Part shown: positions 8,188 through 15,450 of the stretch, one piece after another
Position numbering within the stretch: the first letter of the stretch is position 1
Layout: every line of letters starts with the position of its first letter
From: JBBSGA01 sp038254585
Lineage (GTDB): Bacteria; Chloroflexota; Chloroflexia; Chloroflexales; Kallotenuaceae
DNA: 24,729 nt
Reading direction: 5' to 3'
NCBI GenBank assembly: GCA_038254585.1
Contig: JBBSGA010000048.1
Span: 1-24,729, forward strand
The notes under the pieces: model-generated
Databases searched by the model: none
What the model saw: only the letters and a program-made list of their open reading frames with translations
Told to the model about the DNA's origin: nothing
Translations under genes and position numbers: made by a program

Positions 8188-8526
8188 AAGTGGGCAAGGG
8201 CTGGGCCGAGGAAACTGCCGGAAAGCGACTCAAGCACCCCGATGGTCACCCGCCCTCGCTGCCCACTCTGCGACTGGTGGGCAGCGTCGATTCCCTCGCG
8301 TAGGATTCGCAGAGCCCGCTGCGCGTACGGCAGGAACGTTAGACCGAGATCGGTAAGCCTCACATGCCGGCCGCTCCGGAGGAACAGCGCGCCACCAATC
8401 TCGCGCTCCAGCGCCTGTACCCGGCGCGCTGATTGTTGGCTGGGCGATACCAAGCTCCCACGCTGCCCGGCTGAAGCTTCGCTCGCGGGCGATCCGTTCG
8501 AAGGCGCTCAGTTGGTCGAGGTCCAT
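8100..8526 (-). pseudogene. LysR-family regulator relic (frameshifted, C-terminus missing)
   Basis: The minus-strand frame from 8526 begins MDLDQLSAFERIARERSFSR and continues ELGIAQPTIS, a typical LysR helix-turn-helix. The match then shifts frame near 8424-8430. Skipping one base in the GCGC run gives RRVQALEREIGGALFLR and then VRLTDLGLTFLPYA, the expected linker. The effector-binding domain stops after about 135 residues (near VVVRGDLGVDRRI), where about 300 are normal for the whole protein. It therefore has both a one-base shift and a C-terminal deletion. The shift alone could be a sequencing error; the truncation could not. It is divergent from an MFS relic, a common LysR arrangement. Confidence 0.82.
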
Positions 8527-8541
8527 CGTGTCGTCTGTCGA

Positions 8542-8922
8542 CGTTGGCTCGGCCAAGCCGGAACTGCACGTATGCTGGTGACAGCGGCACTCCTGCTGGC
8601 TGTCGAACTGCTCTGGCTCCCGCTTGGGGACACGTTCGCTACATTAGCCCCAGCCACGCTCCTGATCGCCGTCGGGTGCGGGTTGTTTCATCCAACACTT
8701 ATCGCGCTCCACGCCATGCTGCTGCCGGGTGAACCAGGGCGGGCCACCTCAACCTTCTATATAGGCTTCGACCTTGGGATCGGCGCAGGAAGCTGGCTGC
8801 TCAGCGTCGTGCTCGACTACGCCGGTTTTCATGGTCTCTATGTAACGGCGGCACTTGTCGTCCTGGGAATAGTAGGCCTGGTACCTGGGCTGGCCGGGCG
8901 CCAGCCCAGCATGCCATCGTAA
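8542..8922 (+). pseudogene. MFS transporter relic (C-terminal third)
   Basis: The frame encodes about four transmembrane helices of a major facilitator protein: MLVTAALLLAVELLWLPL, then LAPATLLIAVGCGLFHPT, FYIGFDLGIGAGSWLLS and LYVTAALVVLGIVGLVPGL. The last is followed by a short polar tail and stop. Intact MFS proteins have about 400 residues and 12 helices; here only about 125 remain. Upstream the frame runs into antisense LysR sequence with no MFS character, so roughly the first two thirds are gone. An ATG at 8572 exists without a ribosome binding site. Substrate cannot be inferred. Confidence 0.78.
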
Positions 8923-9223
8923 CCAACATAGCCTAAAGAAACGCCACTATGAGGGCTATCATTCGCCCGGCGACGAAGGAGCAGCGGCTGGTTGGAGTCC
9001 AACCGTGTTCATCGATCGCCCCACATGGGTAATGCCAGGGTCGGCAGCTAAGCCAACGGAATCCACATGCAGTACTACGATTGTCCTATATGTATTACGC
9101 ATGTTGTCACTGTATATGCATAGAACAAATCGTAAGATAAGGACATTCGCAGCATTGAGCTGAATGATGCCGCATCTACCACGCAACCCGGCCGCCTGAG
9201 AGCGGCCGACAGGAGGGGACCAT
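8923..9223. promoter_or_regulatory. AT-rich intergenic region upstream of the small membrane protein gene
   Basis: No gene is seen in these 301 bases. Bases about 9070-9150 are much richer in A/T than the surroundings and contain TATATG twice, the palindrome TATGCATA and the inverted arms TACGATT (9076-9082) and AATCGTA (9128-9134). This is a plausible promoter/operator area, but no well-spaced -35/-10 pair is clear. CGGCCG at 9189-9194 and 9203-9208 can form a 6-pair hairpin ending 2 bases before the AGGAGG ribosome binding site at 9211-9216 and might modulate its access. Confidence 0.35.
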
Positions 9224-9490
9224 ATGATGAGTGTATCCAGACGTGCTTTCCCAGCCGCCGGTGGGGCCATTGCGCAGCTGCCATGCGCCCAGTACGGCAA
9301 GCCGGGTGCCCCGCGACCGGCGACGACACACGCCCGCCGCACGGAAGAGTACTGGTACACCGGCGCGATTTACGGCTCGCATATGCCGCTCGACACGGAG
9401 ATCCACTGGCGGTGGGACAATCCGCTCAACCTCCTACCGGCATCGCTGCTTGTGCTCGTCGTGGTCGCCCTCGGCGCCCTCGTGGCTTAA
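9224..9490 (+). CDS. Small single-span membrane protein of unknown function
   Basis: An 88-residue protein preceded by AGGAGG 7 bases before the ATG, a strong indication that it is translated (an ATG at 9227 is also possible). The N-terminal half is basic and polar; the middle has an aromatic segment (EEYWYTGAIYG, then IHWRWDNPLN). The last 20 residues (LPASLLVLVVVALGALVA) form one transmembrane helix at the extreme C-terminus, as in tail-anchored proteins. The stop is 12 bases before the aminotransferase start, implying one transcript. No family is recognised. Confidence 0.6.
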   Translation: MMSVSRRAFPAAGGAIAQLPCAQYGKPGAPRPATTHARRTEEYWYTGAIYGSHMPLDTEIHWRWDNPLNLLPASLLVLVVVALGALVA

Positions 9491-9502
9491 GGGAGACGCA
9501 GT

Positions 9503-10747
9503 ATGGAGGTACTTTGGGACACCCGCCTGGCAGAGGGGGCGCGCCAGATCAGGAGCTCCGCGATACGCGACCTGCTGCGCGTTACAGAGCAGCCCGACAT
9601 GATTTCGTTCGCGGGCGGACTGCCGGCACCGGAGTGTTTTCCGGCCGACCAACTGGCCGCTGCCGCGACCCGGGTTCTCGCCGCGAATCCCGCGGCTGCC
9701 CTGCAATATGGGCCGACCGAAGGCTACCGGCCACTGCGCATGTGGCTCGCCGAGCGCATGCGGCACCAGCGCGTGCCGGTCCCAGTCGAACAGATCGTCG
9801 TCACCAGTGGCTCGCAGCAGGGCCTCGACCTGCAGGGCAAGCTGCTGATCGATCCCGGCGCGCCGGTTGCCGTGGAGGACCCGACCTACCTGGGCGCACT
9901 CCAGGCGTGGCGCCCCTATCGCCCACGCTTTGTCACCCTGCCGATCGACGCGGACGGCCTCGACGTCGACGGCCTCGCGCGTATGCTGGATGGAGGCGAG
10001 CGGCCGCGGTTCCTCTATGTCGTGTCGAGCTTTCAAAATCCCACCGGCACGACCCTGGCGCCAGGGCGCAGGCAGGCGCTGATCGAGCTGGCGGCGACCT
10101 ACCACCTGCCGATCGTCGAGGACGACCCCTATGGCGAGCTCTTTTACGAGGGCGAGCGCGCCCCACTGCTGGCGGCCCTAGACATCGCGCTGCACGGCGA
10201 GCTGCGCCACGTCGTCTACCTGAGCACCTTCTCGAAGCTGCTCGCGCCCGGGCTACGCGTGGGCTGGAGCGTGGCGCCGGCCGGGCTAGCACGCCGCCTA
10301 GTAGAGGCGAAACAGGGTCTGGATCTCCACACGGGAGGTCTGGCGCAGGCGACGATCTATGAGGCTTGCCGTGACGGGCTGCTCGACCACCACATTCCCC
10401 GGCTCCGGGAAACCTACCGCGCGCGCCGCGATGCGATGCTCCGCGCCCTACGGGCACACATGCCGACCGCGATCCACTGGACCGAGCCGCGGGGCGGTAT
10501 GTTCCTGTGGCTCACGTTCGGCACGCAGATCGATGCGAGCGAGCTGCTGCGCGGTGCGCTGGAGCAGCAGCTCGCCTTCGTCCCCGGAAGTGCCTTCTAC
10601 GCCAATGGCGGCGGGGCACATACGTTGCGGCTCAACTTCTCACACGCCGCTCCGGAACGCATCGAGGAGGGCATCCGGCGACTCCGGCGGGCGATTGATA
10701 CGCTCGCAAGAGATACGCACGTCCAAGATGCCGGCATGGGCGCCTGA
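9503..10747 (+). CDS. PLP-dependent class I/II aminotransferase (LysN/2-aminoadipate type)
   Basis: A 414-residue fold-type I aminotransferase that should transfer an amino group between an amino acid and a 2-oxoacid in the cytoplasm. Visible signatures are ISFAGGLPAPE (substrate lid), ALQYGPTEGYRPLR, TSGSQQGLDLQGKLL, EDPTYLGAL, SSFQNPTG with the cofactor-contacting Asn, EDDPYGELFYEG and the Schiff-base lysine Lys245 in STFSKLLAPGLRVGW. The layout matches 2-aminoadipate/alpha-amino acid aminotransferases and the catalytic half of MocR proteins, but there is no DNA-binding domain here. Length is normal. Exact substrate cannot be decided. It starts 12 bases after the small membrane protein gene, with a weak GGGAGA ribosome binding site. 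Confidence 0.92.
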   Translation: MEVLWDTRLAEGARQIRSSAIRDLLRVTEQPDMISFAGGLPAPECFPADQLAAAATRVLAANPAAALQYGPTEGYRPLRMWLAERMRHQRVPVPVEQIVVTSGSQQGLDLQGKLLIDPGAPVAVEDPTYLGALQAWRPYRPRFVTLPIDADGLDVDGLARMLDGGERPRFLYVVSSFQNPTGTTLAPGRRQALIELAATYHLPIVEDDPYGELFYEGERAPLLAALDIALHGELRHVVYLSTFSKLLAPGLRVGWSVAPAGLARRLVEAKQGLDLHTGGLAQATIYEACRDGLLDHHIPRLRETYRARRDAMLRALRAHMPTAIHWTEPRGGMFLWLTFGTQIDASELLRGALEQQLAFVPGSAFYANGGGAHTLRLNFSHAAPERIEEGIRRLRRAIDTLARDTHVQDAGMGA

Positions 10748-10778
10748 GCGGTCCGCGCAGTTCTACCTGCTCGAAGAG

Positions 10779-10798
10779 CGGCAGCCGGGTGGCTGCTG
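10779..10798 (+). terminator. Possible terminator after the aminotransferase gene
   Basis: CGGCAGCC (10779-10786) pairs with GGCTGCTG (10791-10798) around a GGGT loop, 8 pairs including one G-U. Only TT follows before mixed sequence, so the U-tract is poor. Confidence 0.35.
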
Positions 10799-10867
10799 TT
10801 ACTGCTCGCCGTTTACAACCTTTCCCGATATACTTCGCCTTCAACAACGGAGAGGAGCAACAACCTC

Positions 10868-11362
10868 ATGCGCATCGACCGTCCCCAGCTGATTGCGCGT
10901 CTCGAAGCGACGCATCCAACCCTTGTTCGTCTCACCCGAGACCTCGATGCGTCCAGGCTCGATTTCCGACTTGCGCCCGGGGAATGGACTATCCGTGAGA
11001 TCCTGGCGCATCTCGTCGACGACGAGATGTACGTAATGCGCACCCGACTCGAGCGTATGATCAAAGAAGATGATCCGCTCCTCGCGCCGCATGATGAGCA
11101 GCGCTGGTATGCCGCGCGGAATACGTCCCGCGACGATCTCGCCCAGCTCCTGGACGACCTCGCCCTGCAGCGCGCCGCCAGCCTCGGCATCATCAAAATG
11201 CTGCGCGACCCAGACTGGCAGCGCGGAGGAGTCCAGCCCGAGTACGGGCACTTCACGGTTGAGGAGTGGCTAGAGCGTTGGGTTGCTCATGACACGACGC
11301 ACATTCGGCAAATTGAGATGACGATCGCGGCGCACGACGCGAGCTCGACTGCCACGGCGTAA
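10868..11362 (+). CDS. DinB-fold metal-binding protein
   Basis: A 164-residue four-helix-bundle protein of the DinB/YfiT-like superfamily. The three expected metal-binding histidines are visible: His48 (ILAHLVDDE), His141 and His145 (HDTTHIRQIE). The GEWTIREILAHL motif near 38-49 is typical. Members include thiol (bacillithiol/mycothiol) transferases and hydrolases as well as many of unknown activity; a link to thiol chemistry is attractive because a YpdA-like flavoprotein lies 2 kb away, but this is inference. A GAGAGGAG site lies about 12 bases before the ATG, a rather long spacing. It is probably transcribed alone or reads into the methyltransferase gene 166 bases downstream. Confidence 0.85.
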   Translation: MRIDRPQLIARLEATHPTLVRLTRDLDASRLDFRLAPGEWTIREILAHLVDDEMYVMRTRLERMIKEDDPLLAPHDEQRWYAARNTSRDDLAQLLDDLALQRAASLGIIKMLRDPDWQRGGVQPEYGHFTVEEWLERWVAHDTTHIRQIEMTIAAHDASSTATA

Positions 11363-11528
11363 GCGCGAAGCTGTGCAGGCCACCTAGCCCATCGAGCGGC
11401 CCCTAGAACCGCCGCTTAGATGCTCCCCACCACCCCTCATCTCCGGATGACAACAGGAATCGCGGAACGGATGAAATAAGTGGGCCGGAGAGGCGGCCGG
11501 CCGGGGGAAATCACGGAGCCTGTGACGC

Positions 11529-12458
11529 ATGATACGCGAGCGCATCCATCCGGCAACGTATGTCGAGCTACAGTCACAGATTGCGACGATCGAGCAAAAT
11601 CAGTTACTCGCCGACGAGACGAATTTCGTAGCGCGCGAAGAAGCCCGAACCATTCTGGAGCGTCGCGTTATCGACCGGACCGAGCTCTTAATGCAGGGTG
11701 CAGACAAAGGCGAGAAGAAAAGGCTCAGAGCCTTGAAACGGCAGGCATTAAGGACAAAGAGCTCCCTGGGGCAGGTCAACGAACAGCTCTTTCTTACAGT
11801 CCGGGAGAAGATCAAGTCTGGTGATTATACAAAGCCAGGATTAAAACATACGTTCCGCGGGTACATAGAGCTCTGTGATCGAGAAGAGTGGAGCGACCCG
11901 CCCCGGTATGATCATCTTGACGCGTTCATCGACGGGATACTCCAAATCTCTGCCCTTCCCAGAGCGCAAAGGCAGCCCGAACCGGAGATGGTTTACTATC
12001 AGCCGACGCCCGCGCGGATCGTGCTCGATATGCTAGAAAGGCTGTCACTTTCCACGAATGACGTGCTCTACGATCTGGGATCCGGCTTGGGCCGCGTGGT
12101 TAGTATCGTAGCGCTAGTGAGCGATACATTCGTCAAAGGTATCGAGTTCGAGCCAGCGTATTATGTGTACGCGCAACGACGTGCCAGCGAGCTGGCCTTA
12201 CCACGTGTTGCATTCGTCAACGCCGATGCCCGTGAGGTCAATTATGCCGATGGAACAGTCTTCTTTCTGTATACGCCGTTCAAGGGTAAAATACTCCAGC
12301 GCGTCTTAGAGCTCCTGCGCTACGAGTCGCACAAGCGCCGCATTAGAGTATGTACCTACGGGCCGGGGACCCTCGATATGATGCAGCAGGACTGGCTGGT
12401 CAGCGTCGATGACCCCGAGCCCACCGTCAATCGGGTAGCCATCTTCGAAAATAGATAG
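11529..12458 (+). CDS. Class I SAM-dependent methyltransferase-like protein of unknown target
   Basis: A 309-residue protein with an N-terminal charged, helical and possibly coiled-coil region (about 1-100) and a C-terminal Rossmann methyltransferase core. Motif I is YDLGSGLGRV (181-190), the acidic residue binding the SAM ribose is probably Glu206 (KGIEFEP), and Asp233 lies in VNADAREV. The FFLYTPF segment (246-252) occupies the usual catalytic-motif position. The arrangement recalls DOT1-like methyltransferases, but that is weak similarity. A GGAG lies about 10 bases before the ATG. Codons such as TTA, AGA, AGG and ATA are more frequent than in neighbouring genes, hinting at separate ancestry. 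No partner gene indicates its substrate. Confidence 0.72.
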   Translation: MIRERIHPATYVELQSQIATIEQNQLLADETNFVAREEARTILERRVIDRTELLMQGADKGEKKRLRALKRQALRTKSSLGQVNEQLFLTVREKIKSGDYTKPGLKHTFRGYIELCDREEWSDPPRYDHLDAFIDGILQISALPRAQRQPEPEMVYYQPTPARIVLDMLERLSLSTNDVLYDLGSGLGRVVSIVALVSDTFVKGIEFEPAYYVYAQRRASELALPRVAFVNADAREVNYADGTVFFLYTPFKGKILQRVLELLRYESHKRRIRVCTYGPGTLDMMQQDWLVSVDDPEPTVNRVAIFENR

Positions 12459-12496
12459 CCGATACACGGGCACCGGCGTCCGTACAGCTGGGTTCG

Positions 12497-12783
12497 TCAC
12501 ACATCTCCGGCCGTCTCAGGCCCAACTCTGGCAGGCGCATGGCGATCGCTGCTCTGGCGGGCGTGGACCGGCTGTCCGGCCGATGCAGCGGCAGCCACTA
12601 GACTGATCCCGCACGAGATCAGGAATGCGAGGTGCAGCCCGTGTAGGAAGGTGGCCAGGACGGCCGGATTGCTTCCCATACCACCGCCATAGAGGAAGAC
12701 CTGCATCATCGCATCCTGCGGAATCTTGGCCAGCACCAGATGAGTCCCAATGGCACGTTGGCTAGGAAGACCCAGCTCCACGT
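12497..12783 (-). pseudogene. DHA2-type (EmrB/QacA-like) MFS efflux pump relic
   Basis: Two fragments of one transporter remain in different minus-strand frames. Bases 12721-12783 encode WSWVFLANVPLGL, the hallmark segment after helix 5 of 14-helix drug exporters. Bases 12497 to about 12715 encode the last helix and tail (AVLATFLHGLHLAFLISCG, then SLVAAAASAGQPVHARQ, ending TAGDV). An open frame starting at TTG 12814 and overlapping the MerR stop reads the first fragment out of frame, so it is not a functional protein. Intact members have about 480-520 residues, so most has been deleted. The gene was presumably the target of the MerR regulator just upstream. Confidence 0.75.
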
Positions 12784-12810
12784 GGTGCCTCGTGCTCAAC
12801 CTCGGTCCGG

Positions 12811-13332
12811 TCAACCGTTGGGTCCATCTATCGTCTTCTCCTCACTTTCTTGCGGTCCAGGGATACGCGCTTCCGCGGCTAGCAGACGCCGGAGCAGGGC
12901 CAGCCGCTCGACCTCTTCGTCCCGTAGCGCGGCGACCTGAGCTAGTTTGCGCTCGAATACGGCCTCTCGCTGCTCGGCCAGCGCGATCGCGTCCTGAAGT
13001 ACCTGCGCCCGCGCAGCAGCATCATTGGTCCCACGAAATCGTTGGCGCAGTTGCTCACGCACATCGTCCGTATCGAGCAATTCCGCGATCTCAGCCAGCG
13101 AGAAGCCGATCACCTCGCGCAGGCGTTTGATCTCGCTGAGACGCTGCACATCACTCGCGTCAAAGAGCCGGTCGGCTCCCTTCACACGAACGGCCGGACG
13201 CAGTAGGCCGAATTCCTGGTAATACCGGATCGCGCGTGGGGTGAGGCCTAGCTCGCGGGCAACTACCCCGATCGGGCGTAGGTCTGATGCTGCCTCGGAT
13301 GCAGTGTCAGACGGCGCAGACGCCATTGTCAT
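12811..13332 (-). CDS. MerR-family transcription regulator
   Basis: A 173-residue MerR protein. Residues about 13-80 are the winged helix-turn-helix (IGVVARELGLTPRAIRYYQE, then GLLRP and LFDASDVQRLSEIKRLREV), followed by the dimerisation coiled coil (about 100-160) and a short acidic tail. No metal-binding Cys cluster and no large ligand domain are present, as in small MerR proteins that sit beside efflux pumps. I prefer the ATG at 13332, with a GGGGAAG site about 6 bases upstream, over a GTG at 13347. The downstream pump is now only a relic, so the regulator may be without its target. A near-palindrome in its own promoter suggests autoregulation. Confidence 0.88.
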   Translation of the reverse strand: MTMASAPSDTASEAASDLRPIGVVARELGLTPRAIRYYQEFGLLRPAVRVKGADRLFDASDVQRLSEIKRLREVIGFSLAEIAELLDTDDVREQLRQRFRGTNDAAARAQVLQDAIALAEQREAVFERKLAQVAALRDEEVERLALLRRLLAAEARIPGPQESEEKTIDGPNG

Positions 13333-13365
13333 TACTCTCTTCCCCACCCTAAGTGATCCGCGTGA

Positions 13366-13409
13366 CTTAACGTATACGTCAAGTATATACGTTCACGGAA
13401 GGACGTCAA
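13366..13409 (-). promoter_or_regulatory. Promoter and operator-like dyad of the MerR gene
   Basis: On the minus strand TTGACG (13404-13409) and TATACT (13382-13387) are separated by 16 bases and each matches consensus at 5 of 6. The plus-strand 18-mer CTTAACGTATACGTCAAG (13366-13383) is palindromic except for one pair and overlaps the -10 and start region. AACGTATA/TATACGTT arms also flank it. The placement suits autoregulation by the encoded MerR protein. Confidence 0.55.
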
Positions 13410-13511
13410 GGCCTACGTAAAAGATCCGGCCGCGACCGCTAACGCCTGGGTCGAAGTCTTGTCGATTAACGGGCCGGCCATGTCGAGACCATTGCGACGC
13501 GGCTCTGCTTC

Positions 13512-14621
13512 TCAGTTGGCTTCGATCCGCTCGAGCGGGAGGGCGTAGGTGCGAGCGGCAACCGAGCCCAGCCTGTCCGGCCAGCGCCCGGTTATAGCCG
13601 TTGTGATCCTGCCGACGTGCTCGTGGGCGTTCTCGATGAACAGGGTATAGCGCTGCTGGATACCGGCCACGACCGTTCCGGCCAGGTAGAGGCCCGGCAC
13701 ATTGGTCTCCATGGTCTCAGGGTCGAAGATCGGTACCCGGTTGCTCCCGCGCAGCTCGACGCCCGCCAGCTCCAACAGCCCCTGGTCTCCCCGAAAGCCC
13801 GTCGCCAATAGCACAAAGTCGGTTGCGTACCGGATCGGTCTGCCGCCATCCGGTTGGCCGTCCGCCGTCGGCATCAGCACGACATGTGACGGAGTGATCT
13901 CGACCGGCACCGTCTCGGCCAGGAAGCGGATGGTGCCGGCCTCGATCTGGGCGTAGAGATCCGGCAGCAGCCAGTGCTTGACGCGCTGCTCGTCGAACGT
14001 GGCGCGCCGGTAGCTCAGGGTTACCTGCGCGCCGGCCCTCCAACAGCGCAGAGCAGCCTCCACCGCCGAGTTCCTGCCGCCTACGATCAGGAGCCGCGTG
14101 CGGAAGTAGTCGTGGGGATCGCGGAAGTAGTGCGCGACGTTCGGCAGATCCTCGCCGGGAATGTGCAGCCGATTGGGCTGTTCCATGTCGCCGATAGCCA
14201 GCACAACGCGCCGGCTGAGATAGCGACGCTCTCCTGTTAAAGCATGCGTCGTCAACACAAACCCGCGCGGCGCCGGCGCTAGCGAGGTAACCGGCTCGTA
14301 ACTCCGGATCTGCAGATCAAACTGTTCTACGATGGCTCGGAGGTAAGCCAGGTAGTCCTCGCCGGTGATACGCTGCTGGTGGTTGTTCTGGATCGGCACA
14401 CCGGCGATCGCCAGTCGTTCGATCGTGCTGAAGAAGTGCGTATTGCGCGGCCACCAGGTCATCGTGTATCCGATCTGATGGGCGTCGAAGTGGACGTAGT
14501 CCACCCCGGCACACTGCAGGCACACGGCGAGCTCGAGGCCAATCGGCCCTGCGCCAATGATCGCCGCCTCGTATTCGGCGACGGTGTCCACCGATGTATC
14601 GCCTCGGTCAGGTTCGCTCAT
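13512..14621 (-). CDS. YpdA-like FAD/NAD(P)-dependent oxidoreductase (putative bacillithiol disulfide reductase)
   Basis: A 369-residue flavoprotein with two dinucleotide-binding motifs: GAGPIG (23-28) for FAD and GGRNSA (181-186) for NAD(P)H. The family features GYTMTWWPRNTHFFST and the C-terminal FAD contact (LYLAGTVVAGIQ) match YpdA, and there is no CxxC redox pair as in true thioredoxin reductase. YpdA reduces bacillithiol disulfide with NADPH in Firmicutes; whether this organism makes bacillithiol is not shown here. AGGAG (14624-14628) lies only 2 bases before the ATG, an unusually short spacing; no better start is evident. It is followed by the MerR promoter on the same strand, so it is probably its own unit. 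Confidence 0.83.
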   Translation of the reverse strand: MSEPDRGDTSVDTVAEYEAAIIGAGPIGLELAVCLQCAGVDYVHFDAHQIGYTMTWWPRNTHFFSTIERLAIAGVPIQNNHQQRITGEDYLAYLRAIVEQFDLQIRSYEPVTSLAPAPRGFVLTTHALTGERRYLSRRVVLAIGDMEQPNRLHIPGEDLPNVAHYFRDPHDYFRTRLLIVGGRNSAVEAALRCWRAGAQVTLSYRRATFDEQRVKHWLLPDLYAQIEAGTIRFLAETVPVEITPSHVVLMPTADGQPDGGRPIRYATDFVLLATGFRGDQGLLELAGVELRGSNRVPIFDPETMETNVPGLYLAGTVVAGIQQRYTLFIENAHEHVGRITTAITGRWPDRLGSVAARTYALPLERIEAN

Positions 14622-14787
14622 ATCTCCTCATCTTTCTTCTACCTCCAGGCACTATCAATCGACGTTCCTCGACTGCCGCAGCCGGTTTTGTATACAGGCG
14701 AGAAGCCCAAGCGCCTGCAGTTACGAGGTCGGTGTCATTGTATCCTCGCATCCGCTGCCTACAGTAGTATGTAGCAGATGATGATCC

Positions 14788-14802
14788 GCGCTCGAAGAGC
14801 GC
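14788..14802. other. Short hairpin in the ypdA-tspO intergenic region
   Basis: GCGCTC (14788-14793) and GAGCGC (14797-14802) form a 6-pair stem with a 3-base GAA loop, followed on the plus strand by CTTT. It lies between divergent genes, so a terminator role is unlikely. The remaining bases of this 290-base gap show no gene. Confidence 0.3.
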
Positions 14803-14911
14803 CTTTGGCATGGGAGGTGCTGTGCAGCACGAAGCGGTGCGTCAGGTCTCGGGTTGGAGGGCCGGTTGCCACGGCACGTGAAGAGTCACCGGCGCGGACC
14901 AGGAGGGCATC

Positions 14912-15418
14912 ATGGCATCGAGCAGAATCGACCAAATGGATTGGATAGGCGAGATCCCACAGTTTCTACTTTCCGTGTTGACACCGGTGGTAGCAGGCGG
15001 GGTAGGCGCGGCCGCGACAGCTGAGAGTCTGCGCACCTGGTATCCGACCCTGAAGAAGCCCAGCTTCAACCCGCCGAACTGGATCTTCGGCCCGGTCTGG
15101 AGTACGCTCTATCTCCTGATGGGTATTGCTCACTATCTCGTCTCACGGCAATCGCCGGACGAAGCCGTGGCTCGGCAGGCACAGCTCTGGTACTGGCTGC
15201 AGTTATGCCTCAATGCACTCTGGTCGCTGCTCTTCTTCGGGCGCCGCTCACCGCTCGCCGCGCTCGTCGAGATCGTCTGCCTGTGGATCGCCATCGTGCT
15301 CACGATCCTAACCTTCGCCCGCATCTCGCGGAGGGCAGCGCTCCTTTTGGTGCCGTATCTCCTCTGGGTCAGCTTCGCGGCCGTCCTCAACGGTGCCATC
15401 TGGCACCTGAACGCCTAA
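14912..15418 (+). CDS. tspO: TspO/MBR family tryptophan-rich sensory membrane protein
   Basis: A 168-residue membrane protein with five transmembrane helices. The family-defining stretch is unmistakable: WYPTLKKPSFNPPNW followed by FGPVWSTLYLLMGIAHYL (residues 43-77), and later LCLNALWSLLFFG and the ending WVSFAAVLNGAIWHLN. Bacterial TspO binds porphyrins and is linked to tetrapyrrole and oxidative stress responses. AGGAGG (14901-14906) lies 5 bases before the ATG. Length is close to the usual 150-170 residues. It is convergent with cutC, their stops 32 bases apart, and no obvious bidirectional terminator is seen there. Confidence 0.95.
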   Translation: MASSRIDQMDWIGEIPQFLLSVLTPVVAGGVGAAATAESLRTWYPTLKKPSFNPPNWIFGPVWSTLYLLMGIAHYLVSRQSPDEAVARQAQLWYWLQLCLNALWSLLFFGRRSPLAALVEIVCLWIAIVLTILTFARISRRAALLLVPYLLWVSFAAVLNGAIWHLNA

Positions 15419-15450
15419 GGCAGGATCCAAGCTTCTCGATCGCGTAACTC

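Noticed and set aside
12497..12814. A 105-codon minus-strand frame overlapping the MerR stop as a real gene
   Set aside because: It starts at TTG, reads the WSWVFLANVPLGL transporter segment out of frame and keeps only a terminal helix, so it is a pump relic.
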